A DNA stretch of 64,000 nt from Heloderma charlesbogerti (GCA_026122225.1 JANEZZ010002677.1:806001-870000); one strand, 5' to 3'. Counted from the stretch's first letter, positions 29,089 through 44,000 are shown. A program made the numbers and translations. The notes: generated by a model not told the origin, from the sequence alone.

Positions 29089-32000
29089 GGGCATTTCTAC
29101 ACCAGCCTAAAATCCTGCATTTAAAATGGGGCTTTCTGCTTCTGTTTTAAATGCAGGATCACAACTGATTCCCTTTACACGCAATTCCTTTCCCCCCACC
29201 CCTTCTCCCCGTATCTGAGTCTTCCATTATCTTTCATTGATCTCGCTCCTCTTCTTGCTGCTTTTATTCTTTTCATGGAGGAAACTGAAGCGGAACACAA
29301 CGGGGCAATTTGATAGCTTATTATCTGCGATCTATTTAAAAACGGAACAAAGGGCATTTAGTGCAGGAGGGTCACGGCAGGGTCACAGCGTCATGTAAAA
29401 AGCCCGCAAACTTCTGTGAACGAGCAATCTCAATCGCAGGATAAAAGCTCTGTGTGATGAAGCCCAGAGAGAGAGAGATAGTCTATGTTTCCTATCAGAG
29501 AGATGCTTCCTGGCACTACCTATCCAAAGGAACTGTGCAAATATTCTGTCTTTTCCTCCTTCCTCCATTTTGTGGAAAGAAAAAAGATGGAAGAAGCAAT
29601 GAGAAAACATAGTAGGATTACAGGTGGAAGATGACAATGGCTTGATCTTAGGGATGTTGGAGAAAACCGCCACGGACTCCAGTGAGGCCGGATTCTTTGG
29701 AAGAATCCGAACAGCCTCCACCCCCACCACCCCTTGAAATCCCCCCCCAGAGACAGACCTAGCTGGTGGCAGATGCGGCGGCAGCAGCTCCGGCTCGTCT
29801 TCCAGCCGCTGCCAGGCTGCTGCGGCCGCAAATGGCGGCCATCGTAGCAGCCGCCATTTGTGTGCCTGCATTAGGCCGTGATAGGCTACGTAAATACTTA
29901 CATAGCCTATCACGGCAAAGAGCGGGGCCGCTACACCATTTGTGTCCCTGCTCTTTGCCATGATAGGCTATGTAAGTATTTACGTAGCCTATCATGGCAA
30001 AAGGTAGGGACGCAAATGGTGTAGTGGCTGCCATTTGCGTCCCTGCCTTTTGCCGTGATAGGCTACGTAAATACTTATGTAGCCTATCACGGCCTAATGC
30101 AAGGACACAAATGGCTGCTACAACGGCCGCCATTTGCAGCCGCAGCAGCCCGGCAGTGGCCGGAAGTCTGGCTGCAGCTACTCCTAGCTGGTGGCTCCAC
30201 AGCCTTGCCGCGGAGTGGAGCTGGCTGGGGAGGATTCCGGGGGAGGGACAGATCGCCTCCTCCCCCACCATGGATCCCCGGAATGGAACAAGGTAAGGGA
30301 TGCGTATATCCCTACTTGATCTCCTATAAAATTCTGATAAAATGATAGATGCTTCATCTAGAAATGCTCTAAGTGACAATGATCCCCCCTTGTGCAATAC
30401 AGGATTTGTACACAAGAAATTCTTTAGAAAAGATGGAGCTCAATAGATTAGGTTGGCAAACTCAAAAACCCAGCCAGTTTCTGTTACAGCCTCTAAGGGC
30501 GCAATCCTATCATGATAGGTGGCCGCCTCCAAACTCGGAGGTGGCCGCCTATCCAAAGCAAGGCTGGAGCTGCATGGGGGAATCGTTCCCTCCATGCCTC
30601 TCCTGCCCTGCTATTTACCTCTAGACAGCTGTTTTCGGCTGTCTCGTTGTACATGCGTTGTACATGCAGCTCCACTCTCCCCACCCTGGAATGCCCCCAG
30701 CCCCATCCCTTTTCAGTCACTGCGCACTCCTCTTGCGAGCGCAGAGGACGGGGCTTCTCCTCACTGCCTCTGAGGCAGTGCGGACGTGGGTGGAATTCGG
30801 TTTTCTGGGAACCAACCTTGGAGCGCGGGCTCCGAGGTCAGTTCCTGGAAAACAGCATATCCTATGGACCTCTAGACAGTGTCTAGTGGCATAAGATTGC
30901 TCCCTAAGCCATCTTCTTGCCATCATACATTAAATTCCTAACATATTATGCACCATTGTGATTTATTATTCACAATAAATAAAAGGAATATCAGTTTTCA
31001 GTATTCCTATAGTTTAAAATTCATAAAATCTACTCCTCAAAAGATGGTAAGTTGTGATGAAATTGAGATTCTACTGCAAGAAATAGCTTGCAGTGGTAAG
31101 GTGAATGCAAAGCAGACATAATGGACATACATAAAGGTTTAACATAATTATATCACTTAAAATGGTAAACTTGGTTGTTTTATGAAAACATTTCTTTGAG
31201 ATTGCTTGCCATGTCCTACTGTAAAAAAAAAGTTCCAAATGCTGGAAACAGCAGTGGCAATTGCTGTTCAATACCTGAAGGTTGTTTCCAATCCACCAGT
31301 AAAAGAGTGTAAAGTTAGGGTTCCTTGGCAGGGTGATGGCTGTTAGGTTCACCTCCTGGTTTCTGCCAACAACAGGAACTACTTCTAGATGTAAAGCCTG
31401 CAACGGAGCTGGAAAGAGTTCCAACCATTAATTAAGAAGCCATTAATTTATTGAGCACTTTGGGTTCTCAGATTGTTCAGCAACTCCTCAGCAATCGCAT
31501 CTAAACAGGCCCTGGAGTGCTACGAGACATTAGTAATCCATTTCAGGCAAATCCAAGGGACCACAGCGTCAAGAGGATGAGGTAAATGGCCAACGCCATG
31601 TGGTTAACGACTTTCCTGCAGGGTTTGACAGAACATACAAAAAATGGACTAAGGAAGTAACTCTCATTCAAAATAAATTGCCTTGAATATTTGACACCTA
31701 TTGAAATGTTAAATCAGAAACCTGAAGAGTTGGCTTAATGCTATTTAGAAGAAGTAAGTGGATTTCCCAACCCTGTTCAAAAGCAATGAACACACACATC
31801 TACCTTGGGAGTATAGTATGGCCTGAATGAACAGTATTTGTGGAATTAAGCAGGTTGGTGAATGCAGCAGAAGAGAAATTAATGCATGCACACACTTGTA
31901 GTATGGCAAACGCTTGAAACCAGGCACTTAACAGATTTGAGGCCCAGGCCCATAGGAAACAAGTATGCATAACATTTACATTTGTTGGTATTTATTTGTT

Positions 32001-35000
32001 TGTTTGTTTAATTTATTTATTAATCGCCCATCTGGCTGGTTACCCAGCCACTCTGGGCAATGTACAATAATATAAACAGTTTAAGACAATACAATTCTAC
32101 ATTAAAAACATCATGTTTCTAAAAATACCCTAACCCACCCCAAATGCCTGCCTGAACAACCACGTTTTTAATGCGTGGTGGAAGCTCATTAAAGAGGGGG
32201 CATGGCAGAGTTCCCTAGGGAGGGAGTTCCACAGAGTGGGGGCCACCACAGAGAAGGCCCTCTCCCTCGTCCTCACCAGTCTAACTATCCTGGCTGATGG
32301 GACAGAGAGAAGGCCATCCGAGGCTGATCTTGTTAAGCAACCTATCTGGTGTTGCTGGAGGCGCTCCTTAAGATAGGCTGGGCCGGAACCATATAGGGCT
32401 GGAACCATATATATATATATGCAAATGCAGAAATAAACTACTAGGATTTGTTTAAATTTCACAGGAGGCAAAGCAAGCCGATTAATTTTTCATCCAAATA
32501 ATCTCAAATACTATAAATTCTTCAATTAATTTCTACCCTGCCCCATATCATCCTAAATCAATGTAAGACTTTTTTCCTAAGCTTAATTGCAGCGCAGGAA
32601 AATGTTGCGGGGGGCGGGGAGGATGTTGCAGCATGTGGGGAGGAGTTAACCCTTCCCTCCCCAGCTACAATTCCTCTTGAAAATTGCCCCCTTGCATGGC
32701 AGATAAGAAAAAAGTTCCATTGGCACCAATGGACACTTAGGACTGTGGAAGATGGATCTGGGGCCCCAGGGAATAGATTCTGGTCTTGGGTCCCATGAGC
32801 CCAGGCCTAGCAACACCGCTGCTTGGAACCCAACCGTGTGGGCACCTCTGTGAGAACACCTCCCTGAGTGGTTGCAGTGTGGCCCTCCCCAATGCAAGCC
32901 TCCCCCTCTTTTTATGTATGTATTTTTGTAGATCGTAGTGGTGTAGCGACAACCATTGGTGTAAGAAGCAGACTGGATGTGCCTGCTGGATTTTGGAGCC
33001 GGTGCTAAGATCTGGTGCTACGAATGTATCTGTTTCTACATCCCAGAGTTAGTTTGGTAGCATGAGAGCAAAAGATCAAAAACAAAAAGAGGGCCAGCCA
33101 CCCACCCAATATATTTTGATGCTTTCTTTATATTTCAGGTGTGGTTATCACAAATATGAATGATACCAACGTGGCATTGGGCAATATTTTTTAAATGGCA
33201 ATTGGAATTCCTGCCCTTTCCCCCTTCTTGCCCTTCCATGATATATTGCTAGGTACTAAAAAGATGTGGGGCCCAGGCCCACAAATTGTCATAACATTTG
33301 CACATGCTAATTTATATGTATATATGTGCAAATTTAAATAAATACATTTCTTTAAACTTACACACACACACGCACACACACACGCACGTGTAAAATTAAG
33401 CCATTATCAGGAATCTAGCGTAGTGAGTGAATGTGCCAGAAGCCAGCAGAAATCACCCCATGTGCATCCATTTCCTATATCTTCCCACCTAGATAACAGC
33501 CTTGATTGCCAAGCTGCTTCATAGCAAAGTGTAATAAGCACCCCTCCCCTCTGACACAGACACACCTTCTGTTAATAAGCAAGAGCAGTCTGGTGGCCAA
33601 ATCCAGATCAGAGTCTCAGTTCTTAGAACTCCACTGATGGCTAAGGAACTGTAAGACTGAACTCCCGCCATCCTAGTTCTGCTACTAGTACTAATAGTGA
33701 CAATGACGACAGAGGACTAGAGAAAAATGAGGGAAAAGAAATCAAGACTTACAATGGACCTGAACCATCACAACTGCTTCATCTTCGCCAGCAGCATTCT
33801 CTGCCACCACTGAGACACGGTAAACCCCAGGATTCGCATAGCGGTGTTGGATGGGTTCACCTGTCAATGTGAGGTTCACATATATCGCCTTAACGCCATC
33901 ACCAAGGTTCACTTGGTACTTGGTATTTAAAATATCCCCCTACGAAAATAACAACATATTCAGCCCCATCACAAAAACTGACAATGGGAAACAAACAACA
34001 TTAGACATCAGGAGTATGTTACTGACAGTTCTTATGGACTGTGTTGAAGGTGACCACTTTTATCTCTTGAAACACACAGTTATTAAATAAACCGATTCAA
34101 TGTGAGAGATAATTTGAATAATAAATAAGATAGATAATAAATAAATAAGTCCAATCTCTGCCTGTTCAGCATTCACTTCGTGGGAGTGCCTGTTTGTTTG
34201 TAACTAGGGGATGACACAGGAATTTGACCCAGCTTGCCTTGCATTTGAACCCTGAGGGTTCAAACACCCTCCTCAGAATGGGAGGAAATCTCCACTCCCC
34301 GATCATATCAAAATCTGTGCACTGAGGAGAGGAAGTCCTGCTTGTCTCTGTTACGTTGGAAGTAAAGAGCATACAAGTTTGTTAAGTTTGTGTTGAAAAA
34401 CAGCGATGGGTGAATCTTCTGATCAGACTAGTTTGGGTTTTTTCTAATTTTTCTCTTGACATATCTGGAAAAATCAGAGAAGTTCCAATCCAAGAGTCTA
34501 AAAGACTGGGCAGTGAAAAGTGTATCCTGATTTGCCTGGATTTCAGTGTCTTGGAGAAGTATCTTTTAACAGATCTTATTCTTATTCTAAACTCTACCAA
34601 TCTATCTGTCAGATTCTGAAATGGATAAATGGCAACACCTATTGTCAGACTTTATCTGGGCCCATAAACGGTCAAGGTAACAAAGAGCCACACTTCAACA
34701 ACCCAGAGGGAGAACACCCACTAGTAACTGCCTCCCTCAAAGTTTGGGATAAATGGTGGGGAAAACTAGCCCAGGGTTTCTCTCCAATCTAGAAAGAGAT
34801 TGATCCATCTGACAATTCACCATCCCAACAGAGTGTTAATTTCACTGAGATTTTGGATCTAGCTTGAGAAAGGATTCATAAAAAGACACTGTTCCCTGCC
34901 TGAGGAAATCCTTTCTGTTTCTTTTCAGAAGATGGTTCAGTAATTTCTTAGATCAGCCTTCCCCAGTCTTGTGCCCTCCAGATGTTTTGGACTTCAACTC

Positions 35001-38000
35001 CCATCAGCCCCAGCTAGCATGGCCAATGGTCAGGAATGCTGGGAGTTGCGGTCCAAAACATCTGGAGGGCACCTTGTTAGGGAAAGCTTCTCCCCGTACA
35101 CAGGACTGACCACTTTGAGGACTGTAGCAGATGTTGGAAACCACGCACCCTGATTGATTGATTGATTACATTTATTGATCGCCCATCTGGCCGGTCACCC
35201 AGCCACTCTGGGCAATGTACAAAGTATGTAATACAACAGTTTTAAACAATAAAATTCTACAATAAAAACACCATATTTCTAAAAATACCCTAACCCACCC
35301 CAAATGCCTGCCTGAACAACCACGTTTTTAATGCCCGGTGGAAGCTCATTAAAGAGGGGGCATGTCGGAGTTCCCTAGGGAGGGAGTTCCACAGAGTGGG
35401 GGCCACCACAGAGAAGGCCTTCTCCCTTGTCCCCACCAGTCTAGCTGTCCTGGCTGATGGGACAGAGAGAAGGGCATCCGAGGCTGATCTTGTTGAGCGG
35501 CCTGTCTGGTGTTGCTGGAGTCACTCCTTAAGATAGGCTGGGCCAGAACCATATAGGGTTTTAAACGTCAAAAACAAAACCTTGAATTTGGCCCAGAAAA
35601 CAACTGGTAACCAGTGCAACTCCTTCAGCACTGGAGTGATGTGATCTTGCCGGCGGCTGCCTTTAATCAGGCGAGCCACCGCATTCTGTACCAGCTGCAG
35701 CTTCCGAACCATCTTCAAGGGTAACCCCATATAGAGCACATTACAGTAGTCTAAATGAGAGGAGACCAGGGCATGTACTACCAATGGGAGCAGATGGTCG
35801 GGAAGGCAGGGGTGCAGCCGCCGTATCAGATGGAGTTGATACAGCTGGCTCACAGCTGACACCTGAGCCTCCATGGACAGCTGGGAGTCCAAAATGACCC
35901 CCAGGCTGTGGACCTGGTCTTTCATACCCCATTCAACACCAGGTCAACATCCCCCAACCTCCTCTTGTCTCCCACCAAAAGTACCTCGGTCTTGTCAGGG
36001 TTCAGCTTCAGCTTATTCCTCCCCATCCAGCCACTCACCGACTCCAGACATTTGGACAGGGATTCTACGGCCAACCTTGGTGAAGATTTGAACGAGAGGT
36101 AGAGCTGCGTGTCATCTGCATATTGATGACACCACACCCCAAACCTCCTGATGATAGCCCCCAGTGGCTTCACATAGGTGTTAAATAACATCGGGGAGAG
36201 GATGGAACCCTGTAGCACCCCACAAGTGAGTGGCCACGGGTCCGAAACCTCCTCTCCCAGTGCTACCCTCTGGTACCTATCGGAGAGGAAGGACCGGAAC
36301 CAGTGCAATATGGTGTCTCCAATGCCCAACCCCTCCAGGTGGTCCAGGAGGACAGTGTGGTCGACGGTATCAAAAGCCGCTGAGAGGTCGAGGAGAACAA
36401 GGAAGGAGCATTCACCCCTATCCAGAGCCCTCCTCATATCATCCACCAAGGTGACCAAGGCCATTTCTGTCCCATGCCCAGGCCTGAAGTCCGACTGAAA
36501 TGGATCTAGATAATCGGCTTCTTCCAAGTGTGCCTTCAACTGCATCGCCACCACCCGCTCAATCACCTTGCCCCAAAATGGCAGATTCGAGACTGGGTGA
36601 AAGTTGTTCAGAACTTGGGGATCCAAGGAGGGCTTCTTTAAGAGTGGTCTTATCACCGCCTCCTTGAGGGCTGATGGCATCACTCCCTCCTCAAGGGAGG
36701 GATTCACCACCGCCCTGATCCCCTCACCCAATCTCTCTCTGCAGCCCATAATGAGTCAAGATGGGCAAGGATCAGGTAAGCAGGTGATCGGCCTTACATA
36801 TGAAAGCACCTTGTCCACTTCATCTGAAAGAAGAAGCTGGAACCAATCCCACAAAACCAGTTTTCCACAGACTGCCTCTTGCTCACCACAGCGCATGGAA
36901 TAACACTCCTAATGTGATGAATTTTATCTGCAAAGTGCCTTGCCACGGCCTCACAGGAGGCCTTAGAATGCTCCAGTGTGCTCCAGAATCACCAGACAGT
37001 GATTCTGACTGTCAGGGTTTGGCTGACCTAGCATGGCCTTAACCATCCTCCTGTGCATGTGACTGGAGTGGCCTTTATGTTTTTAGTTGCTCTTGCAGGG
37101 TTTCTGGCATGGGGGCCTGGAGCAGGACAGGTGGATAGATGGGTTCCTTTCCCCAAGGAAGATGCTGAGTGATTCAATCCTGCTTCCTTCTAAGTAATGC
37201 AGAAGCTTGCCCTGCTTACTTGTGAATAGATATGACACTCATGCTCACTTCTGAGTAAACATTAGAGGCTTGATATTTGGGGTGCTATTTGAATGTGGTA
37301 CCGAGTGGTTCAGTCCTGCTTACTTCTGAGCAGACATGCAGAGGCTTGTCCTGCGTATTTGTGAGCAGACATACAGAGGCCTGCCCTGCCTATTTGTGCG
37401 TAGACATGCTCCCTACTATAAATACATAAGAATCGGGTTGGGAGAGAGGATTTTCCTGCCAGCCCACTATTGCCTTTGGCCCTGCTCACCACTGGAATGC
37501 AACCCTCGAGAGCCTATCCAAAATGGGATTTGGCCCGCAGGCTGAAAAAGGTTCTGCACTCCTGACATGCAGTTTTCCAACTTCAGATCAGAGACAAATA
37601 ATACATAGACGGCGAATGTTATTTACCTGATCTTGTGTGACAATGAAAGTGACATCTTCTCCAGGCTTAATGGCCAGGCTCTCCCCTTTAATGCTTATCT
37701 GCAGTCCTTTGGGAGCAGTCAGTGGACACAGGTGCTGAGATTCATTTTGCTGCAAATCCACACCGCCTTCACATATATTAGATATAACTTTACGATACCT
37801 ATTGGAAAACGCAAACAAGAGAGAATATCTGAGCAGAACAGGAATGAACATTAAAACACAGAAGGGGTTGGATCCAAACAGTCATACTTAGAGGAGACCC
37901 ACTGAAATAGATGGAACTTAAGTTAGCCACGTCTAGTTTTCTATTGATTTCAATGGATCTACTTGGAAGCCAGGCAGACAGTACTGCATTGCTCCAAAGT

Positions 38001-41000
38001 GATTGATTCAGGGATGAGACTGATTTGTAGTTGGGTAGCCAAGCCAAAGTCAGTTCCAAGAACAGGCAAGGCAGAGATAACAGAAGAATTATCAGTCTGG
38101 TGGCAAAAGTTGTGGCAACTTATGGATTTTTATGTGACTTGATAGGGAGATGGCCACTGGTTTAGATGGCTTTAAAAGAGGATTAGACATAAGTCTATGT
38201 CTCTGTGGAATCTCCAGAGGCAGCGTGCCCCTGGATAGCAGGGGAAGAAGAGTAGGAGAGGGCTGCAGCTGCTGCACACCCTTCCTCCTGGAACAGATTG
38301 GGCCCTCTCTACTGCTCCTGTCACCCTAATGGAGTCATCTACGGATGTTGGGGAGGGCCTGATCCAAGGTGTGGTGGGTGGAGCAAGCACCAGGGCCTAG
38401 AGACCTTTTAGACCTCTTCTCATTTTGGAGTCTGTGGTAGTCACATGGATACTGAAACGGAGCCAATAAACATAACCCCTCAAAATCTATCAACACTAGA
38501 CGTGAGTGAATGATAAACTCCAGCTCACTTCATGCACCCAGATTCAACACCACACACCACAAAGCCATACATTTCAAATGTTAGTCCTCGTCGATTCTAC
38601 TGAGGGAGACAACTACAGATCTGGCCATGGTGACACATGCCTCAGTTACATCCTGTTTGGACCACTATAACACACTCCACATGGGGCTACCTTTGAAAAG
38701 TGTTTGGAAGCTTCAGCTGGTTCAGAATGATGCGGCCGGACTATTGACTGGGGCTGGTTATAGGGAGCATGTGGTTACAAAAGGTTTACTGGCTTTTGGT
38801 CCATTTCTAGGCATAACTCAAAGTGCTGGTTCTGACCAGTGAAACCCAACATGAGTTGGGACCAGGCTGTTTGGAAGGCTACATTCTCCCATATGAGCCT
38901 GCTTAGGTTTTAGGATCCTTAGGAGAGGCTCTTCTCTCTGTCCCACCTCTATCACAGGCACATTAGGCAGGAACACAAGTGGCAGTTGCTTCCGAACTCT
39001 GGAACTCCCTGCCAAGGGAGATCAGGTAGCTTCATCTTTCTTGTCTTTGTGGTGGCAGGCAAATATGTTTTTATTCAGATAGGCATTTGGCTTTTAAGCT
39101 GGGTGCTTAAGTAGATTTTAACTGATGGGTGCTGTTTATTTCTTTTGTATTGATATAGTTTTAACTGATCTGCTTTTATGTTTTAACTATAATTTTATAT
39201 TCTATCTTATATTTTGTTGTTGTTAGCAACCTTGAGTACTATTTATAGTGGAAAGATAATTTATGAAAGAAAAAAAGAAAGAAAGATTACTGTTATTGAA
39301 ATATGTGATAAATTGCTTTCAAAGGTATCAATTAAGATTTTTCTCATCTCAAAATGTGAGTTTTCTTCCTTGGTTTGCAAGAGTGCATGAAGTGAGTGAT
39401 GATGCCCTCTAATCCTAAAGAATTTCCATCATTCTTATAAGGATGTCAGTGAGGAGATCAAATGTATGTTCTGCATGCCAGAGAGATCCAAATATGGTTC
39501 AGCAACTACAGGGCCAATTTGTCCAGTGGATATAAGGGATGGGCTTTGGTCTGGATGGCTTGGATGGGTCACACTCTTGCTTAGCCATGAACTCTGTGGG
39601 TAGTGTAGGGCAAAGTAATTCTTCCACACCTTAAGATACTCACCTGTAGAATAAGAATGTGACATAACCCGTTCAGGTGAAATGAACTGGAAGACACTTT
39701 CCACATTAAAAGTGCTCAAAAAACCAATATATTTATTTAGTCAGGGATTATCAACTCTTGAGTTGCTGTTTAGAAAGGCAATTAATACAAGGAAGGAAGG
39801 AAAGAAGGGAGGAAGGCAGGGCTACTTTTCACAGCAAAATACTACTTACCCTGTGCTGCTTCTGTAGGCCTGTCCCAAGAAACAGTCTTCAGGAGGAGTT
39901 TCAGGGTTAAACCAAAAGTCAGCAAAGCACATATTAGACTCAGATTTTGGCAGTGCTGAACGCTCAAACCCATAATCACTACAGAACAACAACAAAAATT
40001 AATTGTTCAACAGAAGTAACATTGCAAGGAGTTTTTCAGGAGTTGCGCAGATGAAAAATGACTCCGTTGCTAATCTTAGATATGAACGATCCGTACTGTA
40101 TGTGGCCTGGGGAGTGCAAGTACACAGCGGACAACTTTTGTGCCCCACTGGGAGGGCATCTCATGCCAGGTGTGCATGGGTCCCACAACTATCGTGTAGT
40201 TACCATCTACGGAGCCTCCTGGGCCCTGAAGCCAGAATGCAGCCTCAGGACACAGCAGGCCGCAAAGCATCTGTGCTGCCTGTCACCTGCAAGCTCCTTC
40301 CAAACCCTCAGGGTGCAGTCTGGTAAGTACAACATCCCTGGGGAGGCCTGTGTCCCACCACCATGGAATGGCCCTTCAGTGCTTATGGAAGGGCAGCAGG
40401 ATTCCCATAAAAAAGGACTGCTGTTAGCACAGTGCCATGGCCTGCTCCAGCAGAACAGTCTTAACATGGTGGTGGCATGGTGGGGTGGGCTCCACAGTCG
40501 TGCTGGTCCCCATGGAGTAAGTGCAGGTGCTGCCAGCTGCCAGGATCATTTGTGCCAGTAGAGTCCTCTCCATGCAGAGCCCAGGAGTTGGTACATGCCC
40601 ACTGTCAGCACATTATAAATGCAATCCAAGTCTCATTGGAATCACCTGCAAAACTCCAATGTATTCTAGCTGGCTTGGATTCTAACTTTCATGTGATGAG
40701 TTCAGTGTTGACCTGAGGTTGAATTAATTGGAGCGGGAATTGGGTTCAAATGGTCCTGAAGATCTGTTCCCATAACTGATAGTTGTAGAGTATGACATGA
40801 GGCGTGTGATCTTTTTCTCTATGTCCTTGTGGACCTTCCATCTTTTTTCAGGTTAATTGAGGATGATTTTAATAAAACAAAATGTTACATGCAGGATGGG
40901 GAGGTGCAAGGAATGTTAAATGACTGATTTATTATTAAAGTGGAAGAGAAAAGAAATTATGTGCAGAAACCTGAACTCCATCTAAAATGTGTGTTTGCTG

Positions 41001-44000
41001 CACAAAGCATATAGTTCCAATATGATTCCATCTGCATTAGTTACCATTCATTTCTGGCCCAATTCAATGAGCTACATTTGACCATTAAAGCCCTAAAAGA
41101 TTTGGGACCAGAAGAGCTGAAGGACAGGCTCATCTCACATGTGGCTACCTGTGCACTCAGATCAGTAACTGAGGAGTCTGTTCCATGTTCCACCACCCTC
41201 AGTAAGTAAGCCAGGTAGGCACATAAATCACTGCCTATTCAGCCATAGCTTCACAGTTATGGAACATCCTCCCAGGGGAGGTCCCCCTGGTACAATCATT
41301 GGTCACCCCTTGACACATAGTGAAACAAATTAATGGTTGCTGCTGGTGGATATGTGATTTTCTTTTTGATGCTACACTTTATTTTAGGCAAACACTTTTT
41401 TCAAGTGTTGTAGATTATTTTTAAAATCTATTTTTAAGCTCTTGTGCAGGTCTTTTGGGACTGAAAGGTGGAGTATTATTTGTTCTAAATAAATAATAAA
41501 GTATTGGCTAACTATCCCCTCACACACACACACCCCCCTACAAAGTTAGAAATAATGTTCTTTTTCAAACAAGAGCAAAACAACTTCTTTTGTTAAAGAA
41601 TATAGAGTTTCCAGTATATCCAAGACGCATACAGAATATCTAGGTTTAAACCACCACAAAAACCTACAGAAAGGCTCACCATAAGAAATCCGGAGGGCTA
41701 CACTCACAAACTTTGGAAGTGAGTGCCGACATAAAACTTCTTCCTTTAATGCACCATGACAAACTCTTCCTCTTCCGAAAACTTCTTTGCTGACCCATGA
41801 TGCAGCGATCACCCTGAATGTTAAAACGTTAACTCTCATAACTACCACATATGTGTGCTACAATGAATTAAACATTTGTAGCAGTTTTCAGAATTCAGCA
41901 AAACCTTTAATTTGGCTTTAGCTATACAGAATTTGAAAAGCATTTCACATGCAACTTGCATGAACTGATCTTTCTTAACACAGAAAGGCCAGCCATCAGG
42001 TAAGACTTCTTCCTTCCTATTATCCCCATTTCTGGTATGAGTTCACAAGATGGTACGCTTGGTTTTGTGCTTGGTTTTGTGGACTTGAGAAACACGAACT
42101 GTGAGTGAAAACTCTCAGTCGTTTGGAGCAGAAAATTGTTATGATGAGGATATGAAGACTATAGTAACTGTTATATACACAGGTATCATAGAATCATAGA
42201 ATCATAGAATAGTAGGGTTGGAAGGGGCCTACAAGGCCATCGAGTCCAACCCCCTGCTCAATGCAGGAATCCAAGTTAGAGCATCCCTGACAGATGGCTG
42301 TCCAGCCTTGTCTTGAACACCTCCCTAGGTAATTGGTTCCATTGTCGTATTGTTCTAACAGTCAGGAAGTTTGTCCTGATGTTCAGCCGGAATCTGGCTT
42401 CCTGTAACTTGAGCCCATTATTCCGTGTCCTGCACTCTGGGATGATCAAGAAGAGATCCTGGCCTTCCTCTCTGTGACAACCTTTCAGGTACTTGAAGAG
42501 CACTATCATATCTCCATATCATATCATATCTCCCCTCAGTCTTCTCTTCTCTTCTCAAGGCTAAACATGCCCAGTTCTTTCAGTCTGTCTTCATAGGGCT
42601 TTGTTTCCAGTCCCCTGATCGTCTTTGTTGCCCTCCATATGCTTGAGATACTTAAGAGACCACCTTCTCCCTTATCTCTGACGTGGCTATAGTAAGTGGG
42701 AGAGGATGTTTAGGTGTGATCATGTCTACTGCCCAAGGCATTCCTGATTGGACAGGGGGGTTCAGCCAGCCATGCCAAAACTCTCCAAGAGCTGCCAGGA
42801 AACTATCTCGATCCATCAGTCTTTAGAGGCAGACCAACTGGACTGTTCTGACACCTCTGCAGAGGCTGAGAGATAAAGGTAGTCTAAACCTCAACCTGTT
42901 CATGACAAGACCATAGCTGACACTTTCTCCCTGCTTTTTGGGGCTCCCCTTTCAGCCGCGGTTAGTGTGAATGGAAGCCATGAGAAGTGAGGGAGAGTAG
43001 ATGTCTCTTAAAAGGACTTGCTAGAGACTCAAGGAAATGTGGAATGGAAGCAGGGTACCCACAAGTGCCAGCCCAACATTTAAAACTCTGGGGATCACCT
43101 TGCTATGTGACCGATCTTGTCCCCTTTTCCTGACCTGTCACTGTCACCTGTCACTGTCAAATCAGCCTATATGCAGTCTCATCTTGTAAATTTCTTTGTA
43201 TGTTTCATCATGCACTGCCTTCTCTTTGACAGGTAAAACATACAAGGACATTGAGAAGGCAAGGCTATATATATTTGACAGCCGCAAGTGCGCACTTGCA
43301 CAACTGTGAAACACCGACCCCCCACCCCAATCATGAAGACAACTGCACAAATTCCTGGGGCTGAAAAAATAAACAATATATATATACACAACGCCCCCAT
43401 TTTCACAAATCGTGAGGGGTGAAAAATAAAATTTAAAAGCTGGGGAATGAAAATGGGGTCGTGATTGGAGTGGGGAAAGGGGTGGGACAAGCAGACAAGA
43501 TGAGCGGAGGATGAGGGGGAAGGAGGGGGAGAACAACCCACGGTGAGCCCAGTCGTCTGTTGGGTACACTGTGGGTTGTTCCAAAAATAACCTACACTGT
43601 GTAGCTTATTTGTAGGGTGGGTTATCTTGTCGTGTGAACTCACCCATTGTGAGGTAAATCCTCACTTACCAGTTCTTCAGTAATGTAGAGCCTCTCTCTA
43701 TGAAAGGTGTCCTGTAAACCTGTTATTCCCACTTCTTAAACACATGGCTTAAAAATGAGGCACAGTGACACATTAATAATAAATCACGGATATAATTTTC
43801 AACCCATTTTCAAATGCATGAAATATAAGCATCTTGGGGAGCAATCCTATGGCCACTAGACACTGTCTAGGGGGCCATAAGATATGCTCTTTTTTCGGAA
43901 CCGACTTCAGAGCCCGTGCTCTGAGGTCGGTTCTCGGAAAACTGACCTTCCCCCACATCCATGCTGCCTCAGAGGCAGCATGGAGAAGCCCCATCCCCCA

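Larger units (their letters stand above)
29649..30314. mobile_element. palindromic hAT-like element P1 (666 bp)
   Basis: Bounded by a perfect 8-bp duplication CTTGATCT (29641-29648 and 30315-30322). Ends are TAGGGATGT on the left and TAGGGATAT inverted on the right. An 8-bp duplication with such ends is typical of hAT transposons. It carries no transposase, so it is non-autonomous. Three 42-bp near-perfect palindromes lie at 29875-29916, 29957-29998 and 30052-30093, each of the form GCCGTGATAGGCTACGTAAA plus its inverse. A 25-bp inverted repeat (29816-29840 and 30125-30149) encloses them, so much of the element can fold back on itself. Boxes resembling CCGCCATTTGC flank the palindromes. Confidence 0.85.
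27630..31274 (-). other. SORCS2 intron 8 (3.6 kb)
   Basis: Dense in insertions: a tRNA-SINE, a GT microsatellite inside a hairpin, MITE T copy 2, palindromic hAT-like element P1 and Harbinger-like MITE Q1. The unique sequence left is mainly 27630-28510. Confidence 0.85.
31409..33752 (-). other. SORCS2 intron 7 (2.3 kb)
   Basis: Holds an L2 3' end (31985-32412) and a CA microsatellite (33361-33386). Nothing else recognised. Confidence 0.83.
33940..37626 (-). other. SORCS2 intron 6 (3.7 kb)
   Basis: Holds a palindromic MITE (34954-35091), a 1.8-kb L2 fragment (35150-37010) and a 35-bp minisatellite (37314-37410). Confidence 0.85.

Noticed and set aside
29759..30415. 218-residue and related frames over P1
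   Set aside because: Composed of translated palindromes and CGCCAT boxes of a non-autonomous element.
40058..40561. 167-residue plus-strand frame
   Set aside because: Overlapping frames on both strands, no recognisable domain, inside SORCS2 intron 4.
43162..43643. 140- and 154-residue minus frames
   Set aside because: Two frames of the same stretch, neither with family features; A/T and repeat-derived.
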